Assembly: GCA_025667525.1 (NCBI GenBank)
Contig: CM046878.1
Span: 390,790,974 to 390,854,973 of the forward strand
Direction of reading: 5' to 3'
DNA from: Glebionis coronaria
Taxonomy: Eukaryota; Streptophyta; Magnoliopsida; Asterales; Asteraceae
DNA length: 64,000 nucleotides
The position numbers and the translations under genes were made by a program. This document shows positions 48,322 to 58,484 of this stretch, one piece after another (position 1 is the first letter of the stretch; each line of letters begins with the position of its first letter). The notes under the pieces were generated by a model. It searched no databases. It saw only the letters and a list, made by a program, of their open reading frames with translations, and had not been told where the DNA came from.

Positions 48322-49186
48322 TTTTATCACTTGAAGAAAAAGATTACCAAAAAAATGATCGAGCAATGAAATAAGGTTATGTGTTTTGGTATTCTTGAAA
48401 TAAAAATGTTGTTATCTTTTTTTTGTGTGTGTTTGTGAAAATTACCAAATAAATGCAAAGTAGAAAAATCCTCTAAGTTATGCAAATTTTATCCCAAAAA
48501 AAGCAAAGTTAGTCTATCGGAATGTCACTCTTATCGCAATACCACTAGTATCGCAATATGCTTGTATCGCAATGACACTTGTATCGCAGTGACACTTGTA
48601 TCGCAATGACCCTTGTATCGCAATATGCCTGTATCAGAATACCCCTACTATCGCAATGTGTCCACTGTCGGAATATGAAGTGTATCGCAATGTTACTCAT
48701 ATCAGAATGAGAAAAGTAACGCAATGTAACTCCTATCGGAATATGAAAACTATCGCAATATGGCAATGAAATTTTGGCAGAGTAACGTTTCACTATGCCT
48801 TAATTCCGTCGCAATCCACGATCACAATGTACGATCGCAATCCACGTCGGAATAAGGGGTATCGTAATAATTTGATCCCAAAGTAGAAACCCTAGGTTTA
48901 TTGCGATCACTCGGTACTTACCTGTACTTTCCGATGGATTTCTGTCGCAATGGAGAAATAAAGTTCGCAACATTGAGCAAAAACTTCGTGTTTTAATCCA
49001 AACCAAAATACCCAAATCACTAATACAACTATGAATAAGGTATACGAATCACTTTGAACACTACAAAAACACGAAATTTTTTTGAAGCTTTGGTAAAACG
49101 AATCATAAACACACGAACATGCTTAAATAAGCATGAACAACATACAAAACCAACCTCTATTTCATCCCATGGCTCTTGATAGCAAT
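48322..49186 (-). promoter_or_regulatory. Element C leader with primer site and ATCGCAAT array
   Basis: Next to the 5' LTR, the - strand reads attgctatcaagagccatgg, a degenerate form of the iMet primer site (one changed base and one extra base). The array at 48514-48858 holds about ten exact TCGCAAT units and about ten one-base variants. The gag ATG follows about 190 bases later. Confidence 0.7.
48514..48858 (-). repeat. ATCGCAAT array in the C leader
   Basis: Units spaced about 12-20 bases apart, often tatcgcaatg or tatcggaat. A few more (attgcgat, tcgcaatgg) continue towards the LTR. The same unit forms the array at 38401-38862. Confidence 0.85.
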
Positions 49187-49495
49187 TGTAGAATATTGGT
49201 AATCTATGATTTCTCAACAGGGTTGATGTTTCTATAGAGAGAAACTAGAGAGAGAAACAGAGAGAAAATGTAATATTATTATCATGAAAGTAAAACAACC
49301 AACACCCGCTCCATCAAAGGAGAGGGCTTTTATACCCAAGCCTTGGTGGGCTTGGGCCTTCCAACCCATGGACATTTCCACGGGCTAGGTGTTTAAACAA
49401 TATAAAGTAAATAACTAACTACGAGCCTACAACGTTTAATAATATTGTTGGAGTGACCGATACTTCTAATATACGTTAAAAACGTATTTCCAACA
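49187..49495 (-). repeat. 5' LTR of element C
   Basis: 309 bases, like 23459-23769, with a TATAAAAG box on the - strand at 49327-49334. Followed on the + strand by the TSD tgctt (49496-49500). Confidence 0.92.
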
Positions 49496-49500
49496 TGCTT

Positions 49501-49782
49501 CTTTCTCTTCTTAGAAAAGTCCTTCTTGACTCTCCTTCTCTAAATGCTTCCTCCTTTTACTTGGTAAATCGAGTTATGCTTCCAATTGAAGGAAACATAT
49601 CACTTGAATCCAATCTTAATTCAAATGATGATTCAAGTGTCTCTCAAAACACCTCTCTCAACTCTCATCATAACTTGTCTTCCACTATCTCTCAATTGTA
49701 TTCTCTAGACATTGATTCCGATTATCAATTCTATCACAATCACCGTGTACGAGAACGTTTAAGAAGTGAATCAAGGAAATGA
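49501..49782 (+). pseudogene. Element A ORF1, third part (C-terminus)
   Basis: The last 282 bases of the frame cut by B and C, ending in TGA at 49780-49782. It carries the family motif FYLVNRVMLPIEGN, then a Ser/Asn-rich and finally basic tail (RVRERLRSESRK). The three parts add to 1053 bases (350 codons plus stop) with no internal stop. So A's ORF1 was whole when B and C arrived. Confidence 0.75.
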
Positions 49783-50382
49783 AGAAATGCCCATGGATAA
49801 ATGTTCCTTGACCTTTGGATGTTGCCTCTATCTCTTTAGCTTATCTTTATCTCTTAGGATGCTTTGTGTAATATTTCACATTACTTGTTTGGATTGCTTA
49901 ATATTTTAATCGTAAATTGTCTATGCCATCGATCTTTCGATTTGCATAGTTTTGTGCATCTTATGTGTTAGTTAGCTTTCTAGATTTTGTTTAGTAGTTA
50001 ACTTTGGCTTGTTAATTCTTTGTGCAAAATCTGGGCTAGCAATTGTTTGAGGGAGTGCACTTTTTTGAGACCTCTGGTCGCGGTTCTATATCAAACCCGC
50101 GATTCTTTAGCGATAAGGAACCGCGGCCCTACGTAAGGAACCACCGGCTACTGTTTCAAAAGGATCTTTTCTTTACACTGTTTTCCTTAATCTGTGTAAA
50201 ACTTTGATAAAATTCTTGCAAAAACCTGCACATTTCCTAAACTAGGCTACCTAATTTCCTTGTTCACATAAAATGATTTTAACATATTACTAGTTTGGAT
50301 CATCCCTCTTTCTTCTTAAACCTCCCATTGTTGAATGTGTTCTTCATTCATTCAACTCTCTTCTAAACCTTAACCTACAACC
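49783..50382 (+). other. Spacer between ORF1 and ORF2 of element A, with module M3
   Basis: Non-coding. The palindromic module sits at 50080-50144. No clear TATA box follows it. Confidence 0.6.
50080..50144 (+). promoter_or_regulatory. Palindromic module M3 upstream of ORF2
   Basis: Arms GCGGTTCT (50080-50087), GCGATTCT (50099-50106), GGAACCGC (50117-50124) and GGAACCAC (50137-50144). Arm starts are 19, 18 and 20 bases apart, as in the LTR module. No TATA-like box is seen at the expected 24-31 bases downstream. Confidence 0.65.
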
Positions 50383-51009
50383 ATGGTATCCAATGTATCT
50401 TCCAATTCTTCCAAAACTTCCTCTCCTAAAAGGAACCTCAAGATCAAAATCAAGTGTCCCAAACTTGGTTCTTCTTCATACCAAACCCCCAAGAATGAGT
50501 CTACTCCTATTCTCATTTCTTCTTCACCTTCACCTCCTCTTGCTCCATGCAAGACTAACTCAACCCATGGTACCAATCATTCCCATGGTTCTACCTCATC
50601 CTCATTTCAATCCAAAATGAATGAGTTGTCTTCACCTTTCGCTCCTAGTCCTCCTTTGGATGGGATTTCTCAACCTCAACCAATACAAAGCATTCCCTTT
50701 GTCCTTGAGCCTTTGGTGACCTCTCCCTTTACTCTACCAAATTCTCCCATATCACCCTTGGCCCCTATGCCTCCACCACCTCCTCCTCACTCAAACACAA
50801 ATGCTCCCATTTTGGGAATTCCTATTCCACATTTCATGGGTGATCCTTGCTTTTTTAGTTTTCTAGAAGCTCATGGTGCAAATTGCCCATGTTGTCTTTA
50901 TAACAACTACATCATTAAAAACCTAAGATTGGATATGATTGGTCTTCATAGAAGGTTGCATGATTTCTTGGTTACCTTGTTTTCCATGCCTCCTCCCCTT
51001 AGAAGATAA
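50383..51009 (+). CDS. Element A ORF2, unknown protein
   Basis: 208 residues, open, ATG 50383. The N-terminal half is Ser/Thr/Pro/Lys-rich (SSNSSKTSSPKRNLKIKIK). The middle is Pro-rich with a run of seven prolines (MPPPPPPP-like, about 50768-50790). The C-terminal 55 residues look folded, with a HGANCPCC cysteine cluster, two helical stretches (IIKNLRLDMIGLHRRLHDFL) and the end SMPPPLRR. I do not recognise a family. It resembles the broken ORF3 downstream in composition and in the HG..C.CC, helix, PPL order. Function unknown; it lies between two palindromic modules. Confidence 0.55.
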   Translation: MVSNVSSNSSKTSSPKRNLKIKIKCPKLGSSSYQTPKNESTPILISSSPSPPLAPCKTNSTHGTNHSHGSTSSSFQSKMNELSSPFAPSPPLDGISQPQPIQSIPFVLEPLVTSPFTLPNSPISPLAPMPPPPPPHSNTNAPILGIPIPHFMGDPCFFSFLEAHGANCPCCLYNNYIIKNLRLDMIGLHRRLHDFLVTLFSMPPPLRR

Positions 51010-51689
51010 ATGATAGTTTTTAAAATCTAATGTTTTTAAAGAAGAAGGTCAAGCCAAAGAGGACTATGCCTTCAAGACCTAGATTAATCTATCTATGTTT
51101 TAGTTTATTATCTTTTCATTTCTTAGAATTTCCATTGCCTTGTGTGCTTTGCATGAATTTGATGAATGGATTTAGTTTTATGTGTTTCAATCTATGTGTT
51201 CACATTAATCAACTTCAATTTATTTAAAATTGAACCTAAATCTATCACAACCTCTAAAAACTTGACTTAAAATTGGATCAAAATGTTATCTAAATATTTT
51301 GTCACCCTTTGTCAAGACATTCTTTGTGAATGTGTTGCTTTTGTGCAACCCTATCATAATCTAATGCTAAAAGAGGTAAAAATCCAAGATTTGCAAAATT
51401 TTGAAAAAAGTCTTATCTTTCCCCAAAACTTTTGAAAATCAAGTTTTCATGTCCCCTGGACGCGGCTCCTTAGCCCCCAGGCGGTTCCATATTGATATGG
51501 AACCGCGGGCTCCCTTAGGGAACCGCGTACAGGAAAGCCGTTTATGGCTTATATTTGGTCTTTCTTCTTTGACCACTGTCTTGGTTAAGATTCTTTGTTT
51601 ACCCTATTTGGCTAAACATTTTCTAAAACCTTTGGTTTCATTTCAAATCTTTGCCTTTTCTATTTACTTTAAATTCTTCTCTTTTGGGA
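51010..51689 (+). other. Spacer between ORF2 and ORF3 of element A, with module M4
   Basis: Non-coding; contains module M4 (51462-51526) and a TATA-like TATATTT (51550-51556). The first half is AT-rich and has no feature that I can name. Confidence 0.6.
51462..51556 (+). promoter_or_regulatory. Palindromic module M4 plus TATA-like box upstream of ORF3
   Basis: Arms GCGGCTCC (51462-51469), GCGGTTCC (51481-51488), GGAACCGC (51499-51506) and GGAACCGC (51519-51526); starts are 19, 18 and 20 apart. The inner two arms extend to ggcggttccatat / atatggaaccgc. TATATTT lies 24 bases after the last arm. Confidence 0.65.
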
Positions 51690-52198
51690 GTTTTTCTCTT
51701 CATCCCTCACAATTCCTAACTCTTCCATTCCTAACCTTAACATATCTTTGTCACAATCTTCTCAACCTAAAGCTTCCTCTTCTAAGCTTTCAAAGAAACC
51801 GAAAATCTCAGTTTGACCTATTTGGATCAAGAAGGACAAGTCTCCTCATGATTCCTCTTCTCTAAAACCTTCCAAGAATTCTTATTTCTCTCCGATTAAA
51901 TATTGGAATGAGACTTACTCTATAAATCCAATTACCGGAAAAAAGGAAATTCTTCCACCACCACCTAAACCTTTCAACTCTCCTCAACTCAATGACCTAT
52001 CTTCTTTCCCCAATCTCACTAGGCATTGTGAAAACATTTCATACCATTCTTCTCCAAACTCTCCTTTTAATGGACCTCCCCCATCTAACGACTTTGTCTT
52101 GCATCATGGTTCCTCGTATGCGTGTTGTCGTTTTCAACAAATTGAACTTGCTCATATTTATGACAAGCTAAATTTTCTTGAATTCCTATTCACATGAC
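51690..52198 (+). pseudogene. Element A ORF3, broken relative of ORF2
   Basis: A Ser/Pro/Lys-rich frame with one in-frame TGA (51816-51818), ending in TGA at 52196-52198. The N-terminal part (SQPKASSSKLSKKPKIS) matches the style of ORF2. The end has HHGSSYACC, then a helical stretch (IELAHIYDKLNFLEFLFT) and PPL after the stop, in the same order as ORF2. No ATG is obvious at the expected place. It looks like a decayed second copy of ORF2 that kept its module. Function unknown. Confidence 0.5.
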
Positions 52199-52980
52199 CT
52201 CCTCTCAAAGTTTTCGTTCCCGTGGACAAAACTTCGAATGATGCATCGTCGTCTTTCTTTTTCAACTAAAGCACATGTTGTACTTTAGTTGTTTGAGTCA
52301 ATAAAACTTAAGCATCTTGGAGGATGATCACTTTTTAGTGTAACTTATGCTTTGTGGTTTATTTTCATATTTTCATGATTCAAATATTCATATTGTGTGT
52401 ATGAATATTTTCTTGTGTGTTATTTCATATTTGTGTAATATGAATGTTACGTGTGTTATCTATCCCAAAAGTTCTTTCTCACACATTTGTTTAAGAGTTG
52501 ATCATGGTTAAAAGTTACAATTAATTATGGGTGATTCCATAAATTCTAAATTTTAACCCCTTGACATTTTATATCATTTTTTATTGGCTTGGATGTTCCT
52601 TTTCTTTTTATTCCACCACTTGAACTATGATGTTGTCAACTCACACTCTTTGGACACACTTAGCAAATACTTGCTTCTAATTTGAGATTTCTTTTCTTCT
52701 CCCTCTCAATTTAGTTAGTAGGTAGTGCACATATATGCATTGGTGTTTCTTTTCTTTCTTCTAACCTTTGTGTAGCATGTCACCTTAGATCACTCTTTTG
52801 GTGCCCCCAGCAAAGGGGAGCTACTAGCAAACTGCGGTTCTTTTCTTCTACAAAGACTTGTGCTACCCTTTTTGCTTCGACAAAGGGGGAGAAATGAGAG
52901 TGATAAACTTGTTAATAATTCGATAATTTTGTATTTTACGTAAATGAGTTTATAGTTTGTCGTAATAAAAAAAGGGGAGA
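52199..52980 (+). other. Non-coding 3' end of element A with two polypurine tracts
   Basis: No coding region recognised. The tract aaaaaaaggggaga (52967-52980) abuts the 3' LTR. A second, caaagggggagaaatgagag (52881-52900), is of the kind seen internally in plant copia elements and could be a second priming site. Confidence 0.7.
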
Positions 52981-54714
52981 TTGTTAATGCAAAGCAATTG
53001 CCTAAAAACATTGTTAGCGCTAATTAATCTTTCTTAGTCTTGATCACGACAAATTACAAAGACATTTATTTTCAAATATAATCACAAAACAAATTATCTA
53101 ACAAACACTATCATCAAGTTAATAATCATTACACTAACATATCTTAATCATGCTTAGTGCTCATAAAAGTGATTAGCCTTAAAACTCACTTTTGTCTAAT
53201 GTGACAAAAGATTTTTAATAAACTTTATTTTTTAGAAAATGTTTTATTAAAATAAAAATGAAAATTTGAATATGGTATATTCCAAATGCCATAAGAATAT
53301 CCTTTGAAGGTTTAAACAGCCTCAGATATTTCAAATTTACTAAAAGACAAAAAGGAGCGGAGTCTACACTCCGCGGTTCCTTAAGTGCCTATGCGGTCCC
53401 CTAGCGATAAGGAACCGCCTGGGCAGATAAGCAACCACGCCCAGGTAGCCGTTGGGAACTTGTCTCCTATAAATAGTGAATCAAATCTGCACTTTCATAA
53501 ACCCTTTTTGGACATCTATTCAGTCTTCTTTCTTGTTTCTAATCCTAATCATTTGTAAATGATCACTTAATGTGTTAAGTATGTTTACTTATGATTATCC
53601 TTTTGATCTCATTTCTTTACCTTGTCCAAAGAGAAGATCACTCACATACTTGTGTTATGATGAAAGATGAAGCCTTGATGAGGATCATTCTCTCCTAAAG
53701 ATCTTATCGTGTTCATCATTTGTTTATATATGTCTTGTGTAGATCCAATGTCTTTGTGAATACTTGGACTAGTTGTGTTCATCCAAGCTAGATGTAGATA
53801 CTTGGTTAGAGTTGTGTAAATCCTTTGCACATGTGTGTGCTTGGATTTAATGTGTAGATCTAAGTTACATGTGTGTACTTGGGTATGTTTAGTTGAGTTG
53901 TAATTGGTTGTGTCTTGGTATTTCTCACAAAACTCTAAAGTGATGTGGTTGTGTCTTGTGAGTTCTCACTAAACTCTAAAGTGATGTGGTTGTGTCTAGG
54001 TAGTTCTCACTAAACTCTAAAGTGATGTGGTTGTGTCTTGTGAGTTCTCACTAAACTCTAAAGTGATGTGGTTGTGTCTTGTGAGTTCTCACTAAACTTT
54101 AAAGTGATTAGTAGTTGTGTTGTGTGAAGTTCTCACTTAGCTTCAAAGTGAAGAGTCGTGAAGATTGGTTCTAGCTTTCGATTAGAACTCAACATCTAGC
54201 CTTGTGTCGTAAAATGGTGAAGTAGGCAACGTTGTGAAGATTGGTTCTAGCTTTCGATTAGAACTCGACATCTAGCCTTGTGTCGTAAAATGGTGAAGTG
54301 GGCGACGTTGTGAAGATTGGTCCTAGCTAAGATTTGGTCTCGACATTTAGCTTAGTGTCGAAAAATAATGTAAGCGGCGTTGTAAGGTTTTCTCCGCCAA
54401 GATGGGAGCTTTTGGATATAGTGGAAATCTCGAGTAAGGTGTACTCGAGGAGTGGAGTAGGAACGAGGATGTGCTTCGTTGCCGAACCACTATAAATCTT
54501 GGTGTCTTCCTACTAGGTTGTTTCTTTCCTTACTCATTACTTTCTTTCATTATCATTACACTTATTGCACATTGTTAATGCATTAGAATTGGACCTAATC
54601 ATTATGCAACTAGCTTTTAAATAAAAGATAGTTTTAGCACTCACCTAATTGAAAGGAATTTTAATTAGGAGATAAACCACTAGAAACTATTCAACCCCCC
54701 ATTCTAGCTTCTAT
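52981..54714 (+). repeat. 3' LTR of element A
   Basis: Matches 2262-3903. Module M5 has arms at 53373-53380, 53393-53400, 53411-53418 and a degenerate 53431-53438 (20, 18 and 20 apart), with TATAAATA at 53468-53475. The 41-bp array (about 53906-54156) has about six copies and the 76-bp duplication lies at about 54155-54375. The last bases differ from the 5' LTR (ttctat instead of ttctacaa), so the 3' edge is eroded; agata follows. Confidence 0.88.
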
Positions 54715-54719
54715 AGATA

Positions 54720-55473
54720 CCGAGCTCGAATCAAGGTTGAAACCCAAATGTTGTAACTAGTGTTTTTGGTAATGTTGTTATGTGTCTAAGTCCAGGTCTT
54801 TGTTATATAATGATGGTCATGTATGTCATTAAGGTGCCTTATATGAAACGGGTAAAAATAGATGTTTGGAAAATATGGTAAGGTATGTATTCATGGGTCG
54901 CTTAGACCCCGAATGTTTATTAAAACGATCTATTATGATATATGAACGAATTATGTTTGTTTTGATTTCATGTTTTGTTATAGAAGTTATTTTCCAGAAA
55001 AATGGGTCAATAGTGCATTCAAGGGTTGTTTTTATGCACTAAAATGATTTTTCAGAAAATAGTGCAGTTGAGGAGTATTTAGTGCTCTAGAGGGTCTTTA
55101 GTGTATCAAATGAGTAGTTAGTGTACTAGAAGGCCTTTAGTGTACCAAAGGGTGTCCTTAGTGTATTAGAGGGTCCTAGTGCACTAAAGAGGTCTTTAGT
55201 GCATTTGAGGTGTCCACTGTGCACAAGAGGGGTTGACAGATTTTGATTATTTCTTTTAAAAGGTCATATCTCGTAATCCGTAAGTCGTTGGTATTCGTGT
55301 CACGTATCATTTCGTAGGTAATCGAATCTACTTTAATGCAAATATATTATCAAGGTCTGATTTGAAATAGATTGTTGTCGGTTTATAAAAGATTCACAGA
55401 AGGTCAATTTTGGGTCATGTCGTTTATACGCAAAGTTTTTATTTTTTGGTCAATTCGAGTTTGGGGTGTTTCA
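54720..55473. other. Right part of element H
   Basis: No gene. It continues the H sequence after element A. A run of short imperfect repeats of the form tagtgcactaaaggg / ttagtgtacta lies at about 55060-55215. Confidence 0.5.
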
Positions 55474-55478
55474 AGATT

Positions 55479-55695
55479 GTGATTTTCATAACAAAGTTAC
55501 TTCAATATAAAGTTTCCCAAGTTTGCCACTGATTGCAGATATACAAAAGTCCATCCATGTGGGTTGCAATCTAAAGTTACCATGTTCATAAGTTACCATG
55601 TTCCTAAGTTACAAGTTCATAGAATACTTAAATGGCTGATATAACAAAAGTGCCAATCATATGGCTGCCACTATTAGTCTAACAGAAATGCTAGT
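55479..55695. other. Flank between H and E, no gene seen
   Basis: AT-rich. A short repeat, aagttaccatgttc, occurs twice (about 55573-55610). It is probably continuous with the sequence left of 1063. Confidence 0.4.
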
Positions 55696-56073
55696 TGTTG
55701 TCCCATATAGATGGATGATTAAACAAGAAAGAAAGGTAGAAAATAGAAGAAAGATAGATGAATTCTAGATAGAGAAAGTAGAGAGAGAAAAGAGAGAGAA
55801 TGATGGAACTTGGTGAATATTAGATTAGATAAAAAGAATAAAATGAACAACCAACCCTCCTAACATGCTAGGAGGGGAGTATATATAGTCCACCCACATG
55901 CGGGCTCTAATGGGCTATATATTGGGCCAGGCTTGTCTTTTGGACTTTAAGTAGTTTAAATCCAAGCCCGTAAACCACGACTAACTAACTAACTATTACA
56001 ACGTTCTAATAAATGTTATAATAATAAACTATGACCGAGCATTCTTGTTTGACTCAATATTTTAAGGCTAACA
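55696..56073 (-). repeat. 3' LTR of element E
   Basis: About 378 bases; the right end ggctaaca is certain from the adjoining polypurine tract, and the left end (tgttgtccc) is inferred. Like the C LTR it has a purine-rich gagagagaa stretch, then caaccaacc, then a cccaagcc-like stretch. A TATA-like atatatag lies near 55880. Confidence 0.6.
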
Positions 56074-56739
56074 ATCTCCCCCAATGTGAGGTCTACCCCT
56101 TTGATATTTAGAGATCAATGGAGATTACGAATCTTGTCATAGATGAGTCTTGAACGTGTAACAGTAGTCTTGTTCCTTCATTCTGTGATCTTTGAGCCTT
56201 TGTCGTTGTCTTTTGACTTTGTCTTTAAACTTGAGATCTTCAAATCATTCTTGACTTGTCTTTGCCATCTTGTGATCTTGTGTCTTTATCCACACGCTCA
56301 TACTTTTCACCATCTTGAAAGCTTGCTTTGATCATCAGAGTTGCGGAAGTCTTTTGCTTTCTTGATGGTTGAATATGTCTTTGGGCATGAGTATGTGGTT
56401 TTGAATCTTCGAATTTGCTGAGTACACCGTAACGTCACCTTCTTGAGACAAAACATAGACACGGACTAAATGGCTTTGACATTCGTCCTAAATCGGTAGC
56501 GTTTTACCTCCGATCGGTGAAGACCGTTACACGATATTAAATACCGTACCTGTTATTAGGTAGATTCAATTAAGAACCTCCTTGACAGGGTTTCGTGGCT
56601 GTACTAGCCGTTCTCTTTACTCGACCGTCTCAAAGCAAGACTGCGAACATAAACAGTAAATCAATTGGATAAATATCCGCTTGATTAAGGTCGTCAATTC
56701 AAATTCCTGGAACAAGTTTGATTCATAAAGAATCTTACC

Positions 56740-57115
56740 ATTGTTGCTTTCCAGTTGACATAAGCTTGATCCATAAAGGATCTCGCAAGTTACCTACCGT
56801 AGCGCTGTTTGATGTTGACGATAGAAGGATTTCCATTCGTCACTGTGAATATTAATGAATATCACTCTGAATGTTCTGGCAAGACCATAAAGATATTGCG
56901 TAGAGACCTGAAACGAGTTTGAGTCAATTCAGAAACAAACCACTGTTGCTTTTCAGTTTACACATGTTCAATTCATAAAGAATCTTACACATGACCTACC
57001 GCAGTGCTGTTTGATGTTAACACTGGAAGGATTTCCACTCATCATTGTGAATACTAAGTAGTATCACTCTGAGTGTTCTAGCAATATCGCAAGGATATAG
57101 CGTAGGACTCTCTTG
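56740..57115 (-). repeat. About 210-bp tandem duplication in the E 3' region
   Basis: Units begin near 56745 (gttgctttccagtt) and 56945 (gttgcttttcagtt), with the same internal blocks as the C duplication: acctaccg, gctgtttgatgtt, aaggatttcca, gttct-gcaa and tagcgtagg. Confidence 0.7.
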
Positions 57116-58484
57116 ATCGTCATCCGTGTGTCCTAACGAGATTTGATTGATCTCTTGGCTCTAGACTCGATTTGTGCACTTTTAGTAGTCGGAGGCTGGA
57201 GCAGATGCCACCTTATTCAATATCAACAATCTCGGAGTGAGAAAGTCAATAGAAGTCATGTTGTTCTCTGTGACAATAAAACAAACTTCTTTTGAGAGAA
57301 GCCTGAGTAGCTAGGTAAGGGTTGTGCATTACATCACTGGGTCCATGATGCGTTGTCTTCATGATGTGTTGACCCGGTTTCTGCCTAAGTTGTATGGAGG
57401 GCTTCTTTCTTTACACCCTTTATCCTTACATTTCTTTTTCATTCTTCAACCCCTTCAATGCTTACCAAGACATCATTTACTAGCACCTTGTTGTGATTGT
57501 TCCAGTGCTAGCTTCAGTACTTAGTCGGCATTCAGCTACGTTCACATTCTACTCCATCTTTCCTAAGGACTTCTAATAATCTATTGGAATCTTTAACACC
57601 CCCAAATTTACACGCAGCGGAATATATCTTTGGGTGCTAAACAATGGTACAATAACACATAATTTATAAAGAACGACTCGAAGAGAGACGTTTTAAATTT
57701 ATCGTTCCTAAAACATTTATCAGAGTAGCGTAGTCCCAAGACATCGTAACCAAAGTACATCTAAAACAAAAGATTTAATTTGTTTTAAGCAAAGGAACGA
57801 TAAACATTCAAAGAGTTTTAACAACAATATCAGTGCACAACTTCAATCCTGTGACCACCAAGCTTCCACTTCTTGATTACCTGAAATACATGTGAGTAAA
57901 ATCATCAGCAAAAATGCCAAGTGAAATCTATAGGTTTATGTAATAATTTTGAACACAAGAAAAGATTATAATTTGGTGGCATACTTGAAGGCAACAAGCA
58001 TCGAATAATTATTTGCATCAACAATAATAATTGTATATAGCATAAACTGCATTAAGCTCATGGAACCGAACCCTTAAACACTCCCATATCAGTCTAATAA
58101 GACGAGAGATTTATTAATTGTCGTTACCTCCAGACTATAGGCACATTGCCGCGTACCAGACTTCTCAATACAATATGTTCAAACAGAGTGGATGTCAGGC
58201 ATAAGCTTCTATGAACAAGTCCACTTACACTGAACCGGGGCGGCTTCCCCCATAGATCTATTAATTCTACTAGCGGTTAACCCATCATAGGTTAATTAAC
58301 GGCCCACAATTGAGGATTTAACAAAGGCAATCACTTAATGCAATTTAAGGCAACCACGGGTCCAATCATAATCGGAACAAGCATGCATAAAAATCTTGTG
58401 TTCTAAGTTTATAAAAACATGTATTCCCCTCGCGGGTTTTTAAAACAATTAAAGTGCACAAGCGAGGCTATAGACTCACCTTAG

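Larger units (their letters stand above)
23459..49495 (-). mobile_element. Element C, Ty1/copia-type retrotransposon with an extra ORF
   Basis: LTRs of about 310 bases at 23459-23769 and 49187-49495 (both begin tgtagaatattgg on the + strand) are flanked by tgctt (23454-23458 and 49496-49500). On the - strand the order is 5' LTR, degenerate iMet-type primer site, ATCGCAAT array, gag, protease, integrase, reverse transcriptase, RNase H (the copia order), a second ATCGCAAT array, a 1443-codon extra ORF, a structured 3' region and a polypurine tract. The RT motifs look closest to the SIRE/Maximus group, though its LTRs are usually longer. Element D and a mitochondrial fragment are inserted in it. 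Without D it is about 18.8 kb. Confidence 0.92.
2262..54714 (+). mobile_element. Element A, non-autonomous LTR retrotransposon (host of B and C)
   Basis: Two long direct repeats (2262-3903 and 52981-54714) both begin ttgttaatgcaaagcaattg. A primer site (tggtatcagagc) follows the left one and a polypurine tract (aaaaaaaggggaga) precedes the right one. The flanks carry agata (2257-2261 and 54715-54719). Its own length, without inserts B and C, is about 9.3 kb. It encodes three ORFs, none with reverse transcriptase, protease or integrase motifs, so it should depend on enzymes in trans. The iMet-type primer site and 5-bp TSD are compatible with mobilisation by copia or gypsy machinery. Confidence 0.85.
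1068..55473. mobile_element. Element H, LTR-like insert of about 1.95 kb, split by the nest
   Basis: The sequence starts tgtaacatcccg at 1068 and ends ggggtgtttca at 55473. It is flanked on both sides by the same five bases, agatt (1063-1067 and 55474-55478). Once element A (2262-54714) is discounted, H is 1068-2261 plus 54715-55473. TG...CA ends, a 5-bp TSD, about 2 kb and no ORF fit a solo LTR. The TGTAACATCCC start resembles Del/Tekay chromovirus LTRs (from memory). A non-autonomous inverted-repeat element is the alternative, because the two ends are near-complementary over about 10 bases. Confidence 0.65.
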
